64,000 bases of DNA, taken from NCBI GenBank assembly GCA_911728435.2, contig OU452198.1, positions 35,803,902-35,867,901 of the forward strand. Reading direction: 5' to 3'. Source of the stretch: Apoderus coryli (Eukaryota > Arthropoda > Insecta > Coleoptera > Attelabidae). Numbering within the stretch: position 1 is the stretch's first letter; each line of letters starts with the position of its first letter. A program made the position numbers and the translations under genes. The notes beneath the pieces are model-generated. The model saw only the letters and a list, made by a program, of their open reading frames with translations. It did no database searches and had not been told where the DNA came from. Shown piece after piece: positions 25,601 through 36,400 of the stretch.

Positions 25601-28600
25601 TTTGTTGCTTAAGCCGAAGACATCCTGAGCTGTCCTGCTACTTAAACCAGAGAAAAACCCAGCAATTTCACATTCGTCAACAGGGTCCAGAAAAAACGTT
25701 TCGCTATTATGTATAAAGCTGGAAGTATTTTCAAAAGGATCATGATTTTTATGTAGACCACTAGCAATTCTACCTGCTATCTCGGAGAAATAAAGGTTAA
25801 AACAATCCGATGTGATCTCAGTTTCAATTTTATGTTTATTAAACGGGTTTATAATTTGCCACAGGCTCTGCTGCTGTTCGAACTGGTCTGAATCTTTCGA
25901 GTGTAGTACATGCTTTTAGCTAGACGTATTTGTTTTTTATGTTCCTTCTTCTGGTATTTTATCAATAAGTCAAAATTAACTTCTGGATTTTGTTTACTGA
26001 AGGCGGTCAAAAAATTAAGATTGTCTCTCTGTTCCCTCAAATTACGATTACTTAAACCAACCCTTCTTTTTGTTTCTGGTATGCACATTTTTAGTTTTAA
26101 TTGGAAAAGACGTGTTAAATATTTTCAAAAAAGTTTGTGTAATGAAACTGTTGCATTGTTTTAAACAAACAAAGGTAAAATAGACTTGCCATGTTTGTTT
26201 GTTTCTTGTTGGCTGGTTTGACAATAAAATTAAATTACACGAATTTGTGTCAATAAGTAAGTAACTAAAACAAAAGGTATTATTTGAAGAAGAGAATAGA
26301 AACAACTAATGTAAACGAATTTACAATCAGATTTTAAAATAAATACCGTTATATGTATATTGTAGTTGCACTATGTGTTAAAACAGTTTTTCAAACACAC
26401 TGTTATTTTACATCGCTTTCCGCTCAAATATTAGGTATAGTTAAACAATACTAAGTGTAGAGACAACAACAAAAATCGCTTGTGTCACGCCAAAACTCCC
26501 GGCAAGATATAATATAATCTAAAATATATAAGTAATAATAATTATTATATATTCTTGAAATAAAACTCTACCTCCACTCAATAAGAATATATAATTATTC
26601 TACTCCACTTCGACATGAACTACTTCTTTAAAATGAATAATTATTACTTCATTATTTTAAATGATTACTTTTTTAAAAAGAGCAACTTATAAGCTACAAA
26701 AAAGTTAGTTACGTCGATGTTGTGGTTTCTACCATTTGCAAACCGATAAATTCCAAGTTCATGGTAAATTTATATCAAAATAACGTGTACCAGAAAATAA
26801 AATGAAAAATCAAAACCATTAAATAATAAATTACTTAACAACAAATTTTAAGGCTTTAAGTACAGTTAAAAATTTTACAATAAAAAAACTAAACTCGAAA
26901 TTAAAATAAGAAAAGTAATGCACATTCTACATCTTTCAAATAATGAATTTGTAGCTCTAATAAGGATATTATGATAGTTTGTTATTTATCTATCAGCTTC
27001 ATGAACTGTCTTCAGTAGTTTGTTTTCATTTATAATTGGTATACTGTAAACCAATTGTTTCATGTACCCCCATAAAAAGAAGTCGAGCGGATTCAGATCC
27101 GTGATCTTGGATGCCACTCAATGGAACATGCCAAACCAATCCATTTGTTTCGAAGCAGTTGATTTAAAACTTTTGTTACTTGTCTACCACGATGCGCAAG
27201 GGCTCCGTCATGTTGATATCACATGTTTTGAACAATATTCCGAGGCACATCCTCAATAAATTCGAGTAGGCGCGGTTTTGTAGAAAACGACTGTATTGAT
27301 TTGACTTTAAATGCCCATTAATTACGAACAACGGCAATAATTGATTGTTAAACATGCCAGCCCAAACATAAACTAATAGCACGAGAGTTGTTTAAAGACC
27401 ATACACGTTCATTATGGTTTGTATTTACGCCATTTCTAGTAAAAGTTGCTTCATCTGACCAGAGCACTTTCTGTAAAAATTTTTCATCTTCTTGATGCTT
27501 ACCACGAACCCAATAACAAACTAGAAGGCGCCTTTCATGGTCTCCAGGATGTAGGGCTTGGGCATCTTGAAGATGATAGCATTTCTCGATTTAATACTCT
27601 CCAAACAGTTGTTTGAGTTGAGTTGATATTCTTCTACTGCTTATTTCGGATCGTCTAAAACAAAATCCACTATGTTTTCTTCAGTTTGAATATTTCGACG
27701 ATGCGGTTGTTCGTTAACTCTAGGTAAAATGCTCCCTGTCGTTCTAAGCCTGTGAAATGTAGCCGTAAATGTTTTGTAATATGGATGACGTCTATTAGGA
27801 TACCATTTGCATTGCATAACAAAACACCATGTCTGCATATTCTTCAATTAAAAAACTTAAAAAAAAAAATATTAAAAAAAAAAACATTCGCAATTGTAAA
27901 AACAACTACGAAATTATAAAACAATTTTAACTAATTTAAATTTGTTGCTGTCAATTTTTTTTTTATTGTTGCGACATTCGTTTTCTATGGCAAAGTTGAT
28001 TTTTCATTTGGTTTTCTGGTAAACGTTATTTTGATATTAATGTACCATTAACTTGCAATTTATCGATTTCCATAAAAATGGTAGAAATCACTACATCGAC
28101 GTAATTAACTTTTTTGCAATTTATAAGTTGCTCTTTTTAAAAAAGTAATAATTTAAAATAATGAAGCTTGTCAAAGCTGTCTTTAATTAATTTATGTGCA
28201 AAAATTTACCCAAATGCCCCCTATATCTACGCCAATGAACAGTTAATGAAAGCCAAGATAATTCAGATTATTTTAGGTCATCGGTCCCTAAATGCATTTA
28301 AAATTTTGTCAAAATCGGTTAGCTAGTTTTTGAGCAATGAACAAAAAAGCTAATTTAGCCACTAAATTTGGACACCCTGTATCTCGATAACGAAGCATTT
28401 GCGGACATGGGTTCAATGGCAAAAAATGCTTAAATTACTTTCAGGAATCTCTAGTTTTCGTTTGTTGCAACCATAATGAATCACCCTGTATACCAAAATT
28501 TAGCTGAATTTGGTTGAAGCGTTTAGGCACCATCGTGGAAGAAGTCATACAGACACTCAGACTTTCATCTGCAAATAATATCAATCGTCTCAGGGTACTT

Positions 28601-31600
28601 CAAAATGGTTGTATCCGTCTTCTTTATCTCAATTTTTTCTAGCGCGTTCACAATACTTTCTCTATGGGTCAGGAAAGTAAAAATACTGTCTTCAATATTC
28701 TATACTTATCATATTCCCGAACCAGCGACCTGGTAATCAGCCTCTGAAGATTCCTGCAAGGAGCCTCAATAGATGTTCTCATGCTCTTGAGTTTTTCTTT
28801 GTAAACACCAAGCTCTTGCTCGCATTCTCCAAGTCTTTACTGGATTCCTGAAGCTGGTTCTCAAAGTCCTCTTTGATTTGATTGTTTCTTTCAACCCATA
28901 AATTTGAGACAGGCAATCCCTCTCAGATTTCAACACATTTTCCTCAAAATCCTTTTGCTGCAATTAGTTATTTAACTCGCTTATTTTTGCTACTAATGTC
29001 TGAGTTTCCTGCTCACTACTTTCACGTTCCTGTTAAGACACTGCTGAGCAGTAAATTCTGAAACCCGTTACAACAGTAAAATCCTTTGTATTGTCTAACC
29101 AAGACAAGTGAAACGCACTAACTTATGCTGATATAATTATTCTTGAAATGTTTTAGTGCATCATTTACATGTAGCAAACATATTGAGGTCCCAAAGATGA
29201 AGATGAAGCCTTCAAATGTAGCAAATCTAATTCTAACTATTGCTTTTTCAGGCGTTCATTCGAACACACACACACTAGAGATCTACCAATGTAGCAAATC
29301 TAATTCTAACTATTTTTCCTCATTCTGAAGTTTCATGCTTTTCAAGACACAAGTTATACAAATAGTTATCAAACGAAGTCAGCTGTTAAACATCTCATGT
29401 TGTTGTCAATAGGTAAAAATATCTCCTTCAATTTGCGAAACCAGGATGATTTAGTTAAAAGTTGTAGCGTAATATGTAAATGAGTTTCTTTCTACCCTTA
29501 TTCTCCTCTAAACCACAGTGGCAAGGAATCTAGACCAGCCACCTGGTACTTAGTTTCAATAGGTTCAAAACTCTCTTTCAATTTATGAAATTTGAATGGT
29601 TTAACGAGAAGTTACCATTAATGCCTTTCAAGTTGTTATTAAGTCGGCTGTCTGATTTGAAACCATAGTGGCAAGGGACCAGATCAGAGACAGATTAATA
29701 TTTTCCATAATATTCAAGGATCATTTGTCACAGCATTTCAATGTTCTTAATTAAGATCTTTATGGTCGTTTGGAATTTGGGAACTAACTCAAAAATCATC
29801 AAAAATTGCTCACTTTTTGAAAACAAATCTTCAAATATGTACTTGGCATGGTTACTGCAGCAAAATCACCACTAGCATAATATGGCAAAGATGATAGAAT
29901 GCAAATTATGTCTTTAGACCTTCAGAGATACTTTAACGCTAAATAAGCATATTTTCTCATTTCAGATCACCAGCTCCATCATTACCACATCAAAACTCCG
30001 GCCACGCCTCTTTACCGAGTGGTCCACACTCATTGGGCCCACCGATGCATTCTCTAAATCGTTCCAGATCCCGATCCCCATCCCAATTCTTATATTCAGA
30101 CAGCAGACGTTCAGTGAGTCCAAACTTTCCAAGGAAAACTCTAGCACCACCAGCAAATAGATCCAGAAGTCCAACACCAAACTTTACCTCAACGCATATG
30201 ACGAAACTATCAACGAATAATAGAAGTCCACAACATAAAAATTATAATTTGGTGAATAATGGACCGCAAAGTTTACCGTTCATTCCGACATCGCCCAAGA
30301 CAAAGCATGTTAGTACGATTCAGATACCTCTGGAAGCCAACAACAAGGTAAATTGGAGTTTACAAACTGTCTTGTTTACTCATTTTGCGTATCAACTTAC
30401 TGGACATTGATATTTAGTTTTTCTATGCTACAAAATTTGATAAAGTAAAAAAGATGTCGACAGGTAAACCAGCTGGGAAGTTAGTCACTGATCTGAAACT
30501 CGGCCTAAATAAAAAATCTTATCTCTTTGGTAGCATTCGTTAATTTGCAATATCAATTACTTGCCGCAAAAACTTGTTTTGGATTGGCAATACCAAATTA
30601 TCTTTCGCAAAATAACTTAGCAGACCCAAGAATCTCAAAGCATTATCAACTTGAACTAAATATTGCAAGAAGTCCTTCCTCCTCCTACTTTTTGGCTTAG
30701 AATTTAACGATAAATTAGAAGTTTCAAGACGGCGACACTTGAATTAAAGCTATATAAAAAAAGACGACCAAGGGTGAGGTCAGTCTTTCAACTTGATTGT
30801 CACACAAATGCGTAATTTTTGATTGAATTGAGACTTAGCTATTTCCAGTTTTAAATAATTCTAAATAATTACATCATTGTTTATTTGCAGGTTATCAAAG
30901 CAGAGGCTGTACTGCATGTAAACGATACTGATCACAGTGACACTTCATCACAGATGTCTGATGAGGGCTATCGAAGTCTAGGTTTGATCCATGATAAATC
31001 AAAGCAAAGATCATCGATATATAGCCAAAATTCTGCTGAAGATGCTGAAGAAAATGGTAAAAATCAACAACAAATAATCTTTTTTTTTAATAATTAATTA
31101 ATAACGATTTTTTTAGAACATCAACAAGTATATACCGATGATGAACTTAACGATGTAGGCCTCAGAAAGACCCAGTTCTCACAAAGAATATACTCAGACA
31201 CAGATCCAAAAGTACGAAATTCAAATCAAGAAAACACTACAATCATCAACACACCTGTATCAATAAGGAAATCCTCACCAGTTCCTGTAGTCGAGAAAAC
31301 TATGATATCTCCGAAAAAAGAAAAAGTGTATCCAGAAGAAAAAGTTTTTAGAAGAGCTAATAGCGTCGACACTGTAGATGCAACCCAGAGAAGTCCAAAA
31401 CGCACCACACCAATTTTTGCAAAGAAAGCTGAGTCTAAAATCAATACGTGGAATGGTAGAGCCAAATCGAGTCGAGCGAGTCTGACTGCGGATACATTTA
31501 CATCACCTTTCCAGAGAAACTCGAACAGTAAGTAAACTTCAGTGCATGTAGCAGCCAACAGCAAAGGATCGAATTAAAAACAATGTCCTGACTTCACTGC

Positions 31601-31978
31601 AATCCTAGAGGCTTTTAGTACCTACTTTACTTACTATTTTCTGCTTGAATTTTAGCTAGGAGAAGCGTATCCGCAACTCCAGACCGCCGTCCATCCTCAT
31701 CAGCCAACACATCACCAACGAAAAGTAAACTCAGGCAGGAACTTCTTCAAGCAGTGAATAGTTTTGAAGACGAAGACACAATGGCGATTCAAGTACAAGC
31801 GTTATTAAGAAAATATGGTAGCTTAAGTGCATTGAATGACGAAAGTGATTATATGAAACCTAATCCTAGAGTATTTAGCAGACAAAACCCTGAAAGAATG
31901 TCATCTAGAAGTCCTAGAAAAGATTCTAGGCCTGAGAATAATGTATCAAGAATACCAGCGCCTGTTATCAAAACTTAA
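13577..31978 (+). CDS. pigs: Gas2-like protein (pickled eggs type), 3' six exons
   Basis: Six exons with consistent phase (13577-13684, 23849-24024, 29966-30347, 30891-31056, 31117-31527, 31656-31978) total 1566 nt: 521 residues plus stop. Residues 1-75 form a GAS2 microtubule-binding domain ([20 protein letters not shown], then [25 protein letters not shown]). The rest is Ser/Pro/Arg-rich and disordered, ending in [11 protein letters not shown], whose SRIP fits the SxIP signature used by GAS2-like proteins to bind EB1 at microtubule plus ends. Family members link actin (CH domain) to microtubules (GAS2 domain). The first exon seen begins in phase 0 with VRDLVAKC; the CH-domain exons are not visible here and should lie upstream. 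Introns of 10.2 kb and 5.9 kb are full of transposons, yet the frame is intact. The symbol rests on family resemblance. Confidence 0.9.
13685..14870. other. intron sequence, no gene recognised
   Basis: First 1.2 kb of the large Gas2-like intron. No coding sequence seen. A GC-rich patch near 14470-14560 shares the 14-mer CACTCGCCTGCGGC (opposite strand) with the palindrome at 372-450. Confidence 0.4.
14961..16453 (-). mobile_element. Penelope-like retroelement (RT plus GIY-YIG), nested in a mariner
   Basis: Minus strand. The reverse-transcriptase end (15999-16406) shows [31 protein letters not shown] and [16 protein letters not shown], characteristic of Penelope-like elements. After a decayed linker, 15369-15680 encodes the GIY-YIG endonuclease tail: [40 protein letters not shown] and [14 protein letters not shown]. 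The two ends are inverted copies of one terminal sequence (14961-15012 and 16405-16453, sharing TTACATAAAGTGTTGTAACT on one strand). Inverted terminal copies are a known variant in this class. Only the C-terminal third of RT remains and the frames are broken, so the copy is inactive. Confidence 0.85.
14985..15035 (-). ncRNA. possible hammerhead-ribozyme relic in Penelope terminal repeat
   Basis: The terminal repeat reads on the minus strand CTTGAAAAAGAGG, a short AT loop, then CCTCGAAACGTT. Penelope-like elements are known to carry hammerhead motifs (CUGANGA, stem II, GAAAC) in their terminal repeats. Here GAGG/CCTC can form stem II and GAAAC is kept, but the first core box is altered, so self-cleavage is unlikely. 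Confidence 0.35.
16775..18426. other. intron sequence, no gene recognised
   Basis: AT-rich. A 75-codon frame at 17911-18138 has no recognisable motif. 18130-18300 is somewhat GC-richer with a short TAATAATAATAA run, but no feature can be named. Confidence 0.4.
18477..18868. repeat. iterated GTTGCANATTTGCAAC palindromes in the piggyBac 5' region
   Basis: GTTGCATATTTGCAAC near 18486, GTTGTAACTTTGCAAC near 18566 and GTTGCACATTTGCAAC near 18849 recur upstream of the transposase start. A fourth, GTTGCATATTTACAAC near 20479, lies near the right end in the same context (TTTCAT..CGTTGCATATTT). Possible transposase-binding sites; inference only. Confidence 0.5.
18920..20442 (+). pseudogene. piggyBac transposase, frameshifted and deleted
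   Basis: The first frame (18920-20038, 372 codons) has an acidic N-terminus, then [44 protein letters not shown] (first Asp region) and [13 protein letters not shown] (second Asp). A frameshift near 20025 moves the sequence to [15 protein letters not shown] in another frame. The expected third catalytic region (GGVDxxD-like) is deleted. The last frame (20167-20442) keeps the C-terminal Cys-rich tail [18 protein letters not shown] and [17 protein letters not shown]. Inactive as written. Confidence 0.87.
20633..21146. other. intron sequence, no gene recognised
   Basis: AT-rich, no coding sequence. It ends with ACGCCCAGTATAAG near 20922, which resembles a MITE terminus without a visible partner. 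Confidence 0.35.
21147..23775 (+). pseudogene. Tc1/mariner-type transposase split by a 1.6 kb insert
   Basis: The left end (GGGTGTCCCAGAATTACGG) resembles the TIR at 14871-16774. The plus strand gives broken pieces of one transposase: [71 protein letters not shown] and [15 protein letters not shown] (second Asp region) to about 21890. The C-terminal part resumes at about 23548 with [20 protein letters not shown] (third Asp lost) and [17 protein letters not shown]. There are many stops and frameshifts. The intervening 22010-23545 is unrelated. Confidence 0.75.
22010..23545. other. unidentified insert between two halves of a Tc1/mariner copy
   Basis: About 1.5 kb of AT-rich sequence with no frame above 60 codons and no clear terminal repeats. 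It separates transposase halves that should be contiguous, so part or all is probably an insertion of unknown class. Confidence 0.4.
23849..24024 (+). CDS. pigs: Gas2-like exon: second half of GAS2 domain
   Basis: 176 nt; acceptor TTATTCAG, donor GTGTGT, ends in phase 2. Encodes [17 protein letters not shown] and [12 protein letters not shown], the most conserved part of the domain. Confidence 0.93.
24106..26110 (-). pseudogene. Jockey-clade non-LTR retrotransposon pol, 5'-truncated
   Basis: Minus strand. The N-terminal linker (25849-26088, [20 protein letters not shown]) is followed by [20 protein letters not shown] (25322-25597), motif [20 protein letters not shown] (about 25215-25275), motif [18 protein letters not shown] and motif [11 protein letters not shown] in a long 306-codon frame (24246-25166). 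That frame also keeps [12 protein letters not shown] and the C-terminal [19 protein letters not shown] frameshift near 25330 and stops in the linker break it; the endonuclease is missing. The 3' end carries AATAAAG and a (TAT)n tail at 24106-24119. Best-preserved retroelement in the window, lying antisense in a Gas2-like intron. Confidence 0.9.
26647..28166 (-). mobile_element. DNA transposon with about 170-bp terminal inverted repeats
   Basis: The left arm 26647-26816 and right arm about 27994-28166 are reverse complements (shared AAAAAGAGCAACTTATAA and TTACGTCGATGT). Between them, on the minus strand, lies a decayed transposase of the Tc3/DUF4817 helix-turn-helix type. The whole 1.5 kb unit therefore looks like a degraded autonomous element. 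It sits in the 24-30 kb Gas2-like intron. Confidence 0.8.
27040..27847 (-). pseudogene. Tc3/DUF4817-type DDE transposase remnant
   Basis: From 27847 down: [20 protein letters not shown] and [14 protein letters not shown] (HTH region), [20 protein letters not shown], [21 protein letters not shown] (second Asp, one stop) and [15 protein letters not shown] (third acidic residue) near 27060-27110. Frames switch at least four times. Homologous to the copy at 48760-49490. Confidence 0.75.
28381..28680 (-). repeat. MITE-type fragments, incl. a copy of the CCCGCACA repeat family
   Basis: 28381-28500 holds two CACCCTGTAT-type termini around TTTGCGGACATG, which also occurs in the foldback at 49571. 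28487-28679 is a minus-strand fragment of the repeat found at 50747, 53811 and 62771 (CAAAATTTAGC, GAAGCGTTTAGGC, CATACAGACAC), ending in GGAAAGTA at 28679. Confidence 0.6.
28700..29060 (-). pseudogene. coiled-coil protein pseudogene fragment
   Basis: The minus strand, across three frames, encodes heptad-like charged sequence: [60 protein letters not shown], then [19 protein letters not shown]. Frameshifts at about 28865 and 28810 and stops show it is dead. No introns are visible across 360 bp, so a retrocopy of a long coiled-coil protein is possible. The parent gene is not identified. Confidence 0.5.
29061..29965. other. intron sequence, no gene recognised
   Basis: About 900 bp before the exon at 29966. 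It contains short near-repeats (TAGCAAATCTAATTCTAACTA at 29216-29240 and again at about 29292-29315; GCAAGGAATCTAGACCAG and GCAAGGGACCAGATCAG) but no coding sequence. Confidence 0.35.
29966..30347 (+). CDS. pigs: Gas2-like exon: Ser/Pro-rich region
   Basis: 382 nt; acceptor TTTCAG, donor GTAAAT. Encodes repeated RSRSPSQ and SPTPN-like stretches typical of the disordered tail. One codon is shared with the preceding exon (AG|A). Confidence 0.85.
30891..31056 (+). CDS. pigs: Gas2-like exon: acidic/Ser-rich region
   Basis: 166 nt; acceptor TTTGCAG, donor GTAAAA, ends in phase 1. Encodes [16 protein letters not shown] and a following acidic stretch. Confidence 0.83.
31117..31527 (+). CDS. pigs: Gas2-like exon: basic/Ser-rich region
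   Basis: 411 nt; acceptor TTTTTTAG after a 60 bp intron, donor GTAAGT, ends in phase 1. Includes [19 protein letters not shown], a basic segment in the tail. Confidence 0.83.
31656..31978 (+). CDS. pigs: Gas2-like terminal exon with SRIP motif
   Basis: 323 nt ending in TAA at 31976-31978. Encodes a helical segment ([19 protein letters not shown]) and the C-terminal SRIP (31946-31957) preceding APVIKT. Confidence 0.87.
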
Positions 31979-32179
31979 ATTTTAGAATTAGATTTTATTC
32001 AGACCACATTATCGAATTTATAGATTTGCGGTTACTAAATTCTATTAATCTTAATTATGGTAATCCAGGGATTAGCATAGTGGTCTACAATAGCTTCAAC
32101 GTGTACTGGACAACAATTTCATTCAATACTTCTATCAAACTCGATGGTCTATCAGAAGTATCCAGACAATGTAAAGAAA

Positions 32180-33412
32180 TGTATCTCTGAAACGTTCAGT
32201 ACTGCTATTTGATGCCGTGATCTAACTTTTGAACATATTTTTACCAGTGCGCTGTTGCCAGATCGTGTGATACTGAACCCAACTTTGAAATTTCAAATAC
32301 GCTGTTTATTATTTGATTTTCAAATTCTACGTCTGATTCACAGTATATTTGCCTTGACATGCCCTATAGCTATCTCTTATTGTTTTTGTCATATGAATTA
32401 AATTGAATTTTTTTCGCTAAAAACAGAATTATTAAAAAATACGATATTTTTCTCGTCAGTACTGACAGAAACTTACAATTTTTACTGCGGCCTCTTAAAA
32501 CAGAATTGTTGTATAAATTTTGACGCACATTGATCCATGAAAAAAGCACAAAAAAAATGCAATAAGTCGATTTTGTTTTAAAGGGACACCCTATATTTTT
32601 GTCTTCAACGGTTTTTGAATTTTATGGAAAACAGGAGAAAATACATTAATATTATTGGGTGCCTAACCTCCTAAACTTTTTCTCGTTCATTGGAACCGAA
32701 TCTGGATGAAAATTACTAGATTTCCTGCATTTCCTTGATATTATTTTGTTAGACTGTCCATGAATGTAAAATAAATTTAAGATTTGTTCATTTGTATAAG
32801 AATTCGCCGTTATAATCACTATCAAACTATTTGGCACAAACACAACCTTGCAAATTATTAGTGTATGACAGAAGTGACAGATAATCGTGGCTCAATATAA
32901 TTAAAAATATTAACGTAGGTAATTTTAATTTCACTTAAAATATCGTATAATGCAAAAACCATATAGGAAAATGTTATATCATCAACCAGAGTGTCTCATT
33001 TAAAAAAACGACTGTTGCTTTTTAACTTGCTTTTTTCACTCCCTGTATAAAATGTGATCAATATGCGTCAAAATGTATACAACAATTGTGTTTTAGCACG
33101 CTGCTTGTAAAAATTGCAGATTTCTGTCTGTGGCAAGAAAACTATCGCATTTTTTGATAAAGTTCTCTTTGGCGAAAAAATTACAACTTAATTCATATGT
33201 CAAAAACAGTAAGAGATGGCTATAGGGCATGTTTAAGCCATATATCTCAGAATCACACGTAGAATCTAAAAATCCAATAACAGTAGAGTGATTCATTCGA
33301 AATTTTAAAATTGCGTTTAGTATCACACGATTTGACATAAGCGCAAAGGTAGAAAAATGTTCAAACGCTAGAGCCCGGCATCAAATAGTAACACTCGAAA
33401 GATTCACAAATA
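32180..33412. repeat. 1.2 kb foldback element
   Basis: Arms of about 400 bp: 32180-32600 and 32995-33412 are reverse complements with about 20 percent mismatch. Examples are ACTGCTATTTGATGCCG against CGGCATCAAATAGTAA and CATGCCCTATAGCTATCTCTTA against its complement near 33212. An inner ACACCCTATA/CTCCCTGTATA pair suggests CACCCTGTAT-type MITE ends within the arms. The central 400 bp has no gene. Confidence 0.75.
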
Positions 33413-36400
33413 TATTTATTTCCGTTTTCCGGATATTTCTAATAGGCCATCGACTTATTTGGACCTTCTAGAACAATGTAGTATGGTGCTGTTTTCTTAA
33501 AACAGTTAAAAGCAGACGTAGGTATGTGGTTTTTGTACTTTTGAAAATTATACAGACGTGCTTCTTCTGACTGCTTTAAGAAATAAACCTATTTGTCCTT
33601 CTCATTTAGAACTTACTAATATTATATGTACAAATATTGGCCTTATAGGCAATTCAAACATTGACAGCGTGATAGAGATTTCGTATTTTCTAAAATAAAA
33701 ACTATATTTTGTCAAGATGCTTGTTGTTAGAGTTAAAAAAGAGTGCTCAATAACTTTTACCTATTATCAATCAAAAATTTAGTGTTAGGCCAAATAGAAC
33801 TTAAATAGATTTAAACAGAATAGACAATATCAATATTGAGGATGTCACTTAATACACGGGACCCACTTTGAGAGGTGATTGAGGATGACAGTTTTTTTTT
33901 CGACTTAATTCAGATAATCCAACAAAAATTTTTGTTTAATATTGTCACGGTATTTGTCATATTAAAAAAAATCATTAGGTATCAAATAAGTGTTAACTGT
34001 TTATTTAGAAAATATCATCTAGTACTTAAATATTAACTTCATTTTGATTTTTATTTTGAACATGAGGTATGATATATTTACATGTCGAAACAAGTTGATG
34101 TGGGAAAAACGATGGCATAAATATACAAAAATATTATCAAAAAGTAAAATATTAAACTGATCGGCAGAACTGGCATTTATCAAAATATTTCACAAAGTGT
34201 ATTACTCTTTTTTATATTAAATCTACCCTACTACTAATGAATATGATGCTTAAAAACTTTCCTGAGTTTAAAATGTAGTGAGAAGGCATTAAGAAAAATT
34301 TGGTTTAAGCGTCTCAATTAGGTCGAGAAATATTGAAAAATTCCATACATTTTTCCAGGGGTCACGACATTGGTATGTTGGTAACAAAAATCACTATTAT
34401 ATGAGCATTGTTATAAATCTTATAGGTACATATTGCAGATATATAACATGTTACATTTGTACACAGCAGCTATGATATCTGAATTTTAAATATTAAATAT
34501 CTCAAAGTCATACTTCATTTGTGATATAATGGATATTATTGGAAATACTGCAGATATATAACATCTTAAATCTGAAAGTAGTGAACATACTATCGTAACT
34601 GTGTTATATAACACAGAAATCATTTCGATTCGTAAAATGAGTTTTTGGAAAACTAGACTAATATCTAATTTTCAATGTCCCCTTGTTCGATAAAGTAACG
34701 TCCGTTTCATATTGTAAAGTCTGTGTTATGTAACATGTTATATTGCTGATAGACCGTTGACCATAAGAGGTTACAGTTATGTTATATAACATTTACATTA
34801 TTTTTACAGTGTCTTTCTCGCTCGGTTATATGTCGAAAAGTAATATGTTATATTTAAAAAATTAATGTTTATCATCTTGTTTTTTCATATAACCAATCAT
34901 AATATATCCTGAAGTGCTCCTCTTATACTCAAAACACTCTGTATATTTCAAAAATATATTCTTCAAGTAAGTTTTCTAATTTACTATCTAGTTATCAATC
35001 ACTTTAATCAAATTGTACGTAATAAATTTAAAATATTTTTGGTAACCGGAAAGAAACAGAATTTCTCTCAAAAATGTTTTTAGTAATTAGATCCTTTTAA
35101 CGGCAAAACTACATTTTATTAATGATTGAAAATATCAATATTATTATATAGCTTGTTCATTTAAAAAATCAAAAACATTGCACTAATACCATCTATATTA
35201 TACATTGTATATTACAAATAATAGTATCGCCAAATCCTTGTCAAAGGCATTTCGAGATTTATCTGAGGATTTCGAAGTAAAACGAATGAAATCGTTTAAT
35301 CTTCTATTTCTAAATATAATTGAATAGTTCATTTGATTTATTATAAATAAGAATGAAATCAAAGGCGATTAGAAAAAAAGAGCAATAATTGTTCTACCCT
35401 GGGAAATCTAATGTCCGATTATCATGTGATAAATAAAAGAATACCTGGGAGGCAAACTCAAAATGCTAAGCTAACTCATTCCACAGAAAATTGGTTCGGT
35501 TTGTTTTTATTTGTTTTTTCTGTTGACAAGTTAACTTTATTTCTTTGTAAGTACATTTCAGTATGCGTTGACATTAATTAGTAATCAAAATTGTCCCAGT
35601 AAACTTTTATTGAAATCCAAAATGATAATTTCAAACTAATCTTCTGTTAAATTAGATAGTAGCGATAACAAAAAGAAAAACTTTCCGTCTTTACAAATAA
35701 ATCCTTTTTTGTCCAGATTACATGCAGTGCATACACATGAGTCAATAAAACGATTTGGTTACATCGTTTTGCATCATTTCTGCTAGGTATTTCTTGTACA
35801 AGTACATTCTGCCAATTGTTACCTACACGCAGGCAGTCCCACAATAAGGTAGATCAACCCCAGATTTCTGACATAAAAATAAAATTATTTCACTGAACTT
35901 ACCTTAATACCTTAGTCACTTTCTGGAACACATAGGAAACTGCCTTCAAAATTAGCAAAAGAACACTGATTTTTATTAGGTGCCTATTATTAAGAAAGTC
36001 TCGAATACATATTTTTAGATTTTCCACAAAATTTTACACAAATTATTCAGAATAAGAGTTTCTTTTCAAAAAATGTCATTCAAATCGTCGTTCTTTAGAG
36101 CTCGAACATCACTGGAACGGAAACAACTTCTAAACTCCTTTGTGCTTAACACTTATGAATGTATCACAGTTCTTAAATAATAAATTATTGAAATATACTA
36201 ATTTTTTGATGAATAACACAAATGCCCAATAAAATGTACATATTTCGCTAACTTTATTTATCGAAATTTACGGTTTCAAAAGGTATTTTATCCACCATTT
36301 GTACAACATTTACATAACCAGTGTTTATTAATAATTATTGCAAGGGTAGTAATGAAAAAACTTGATGGAAAATGAATAAAAAATATATTTTGGAATCTTT

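Noticed and set aside
30348..30890. Possible extra exon in the 543 bp Gas2-like intron
   Set aside because: The flanking exons already join in phase 0 and no conserved peptide with splice sites was found between them.
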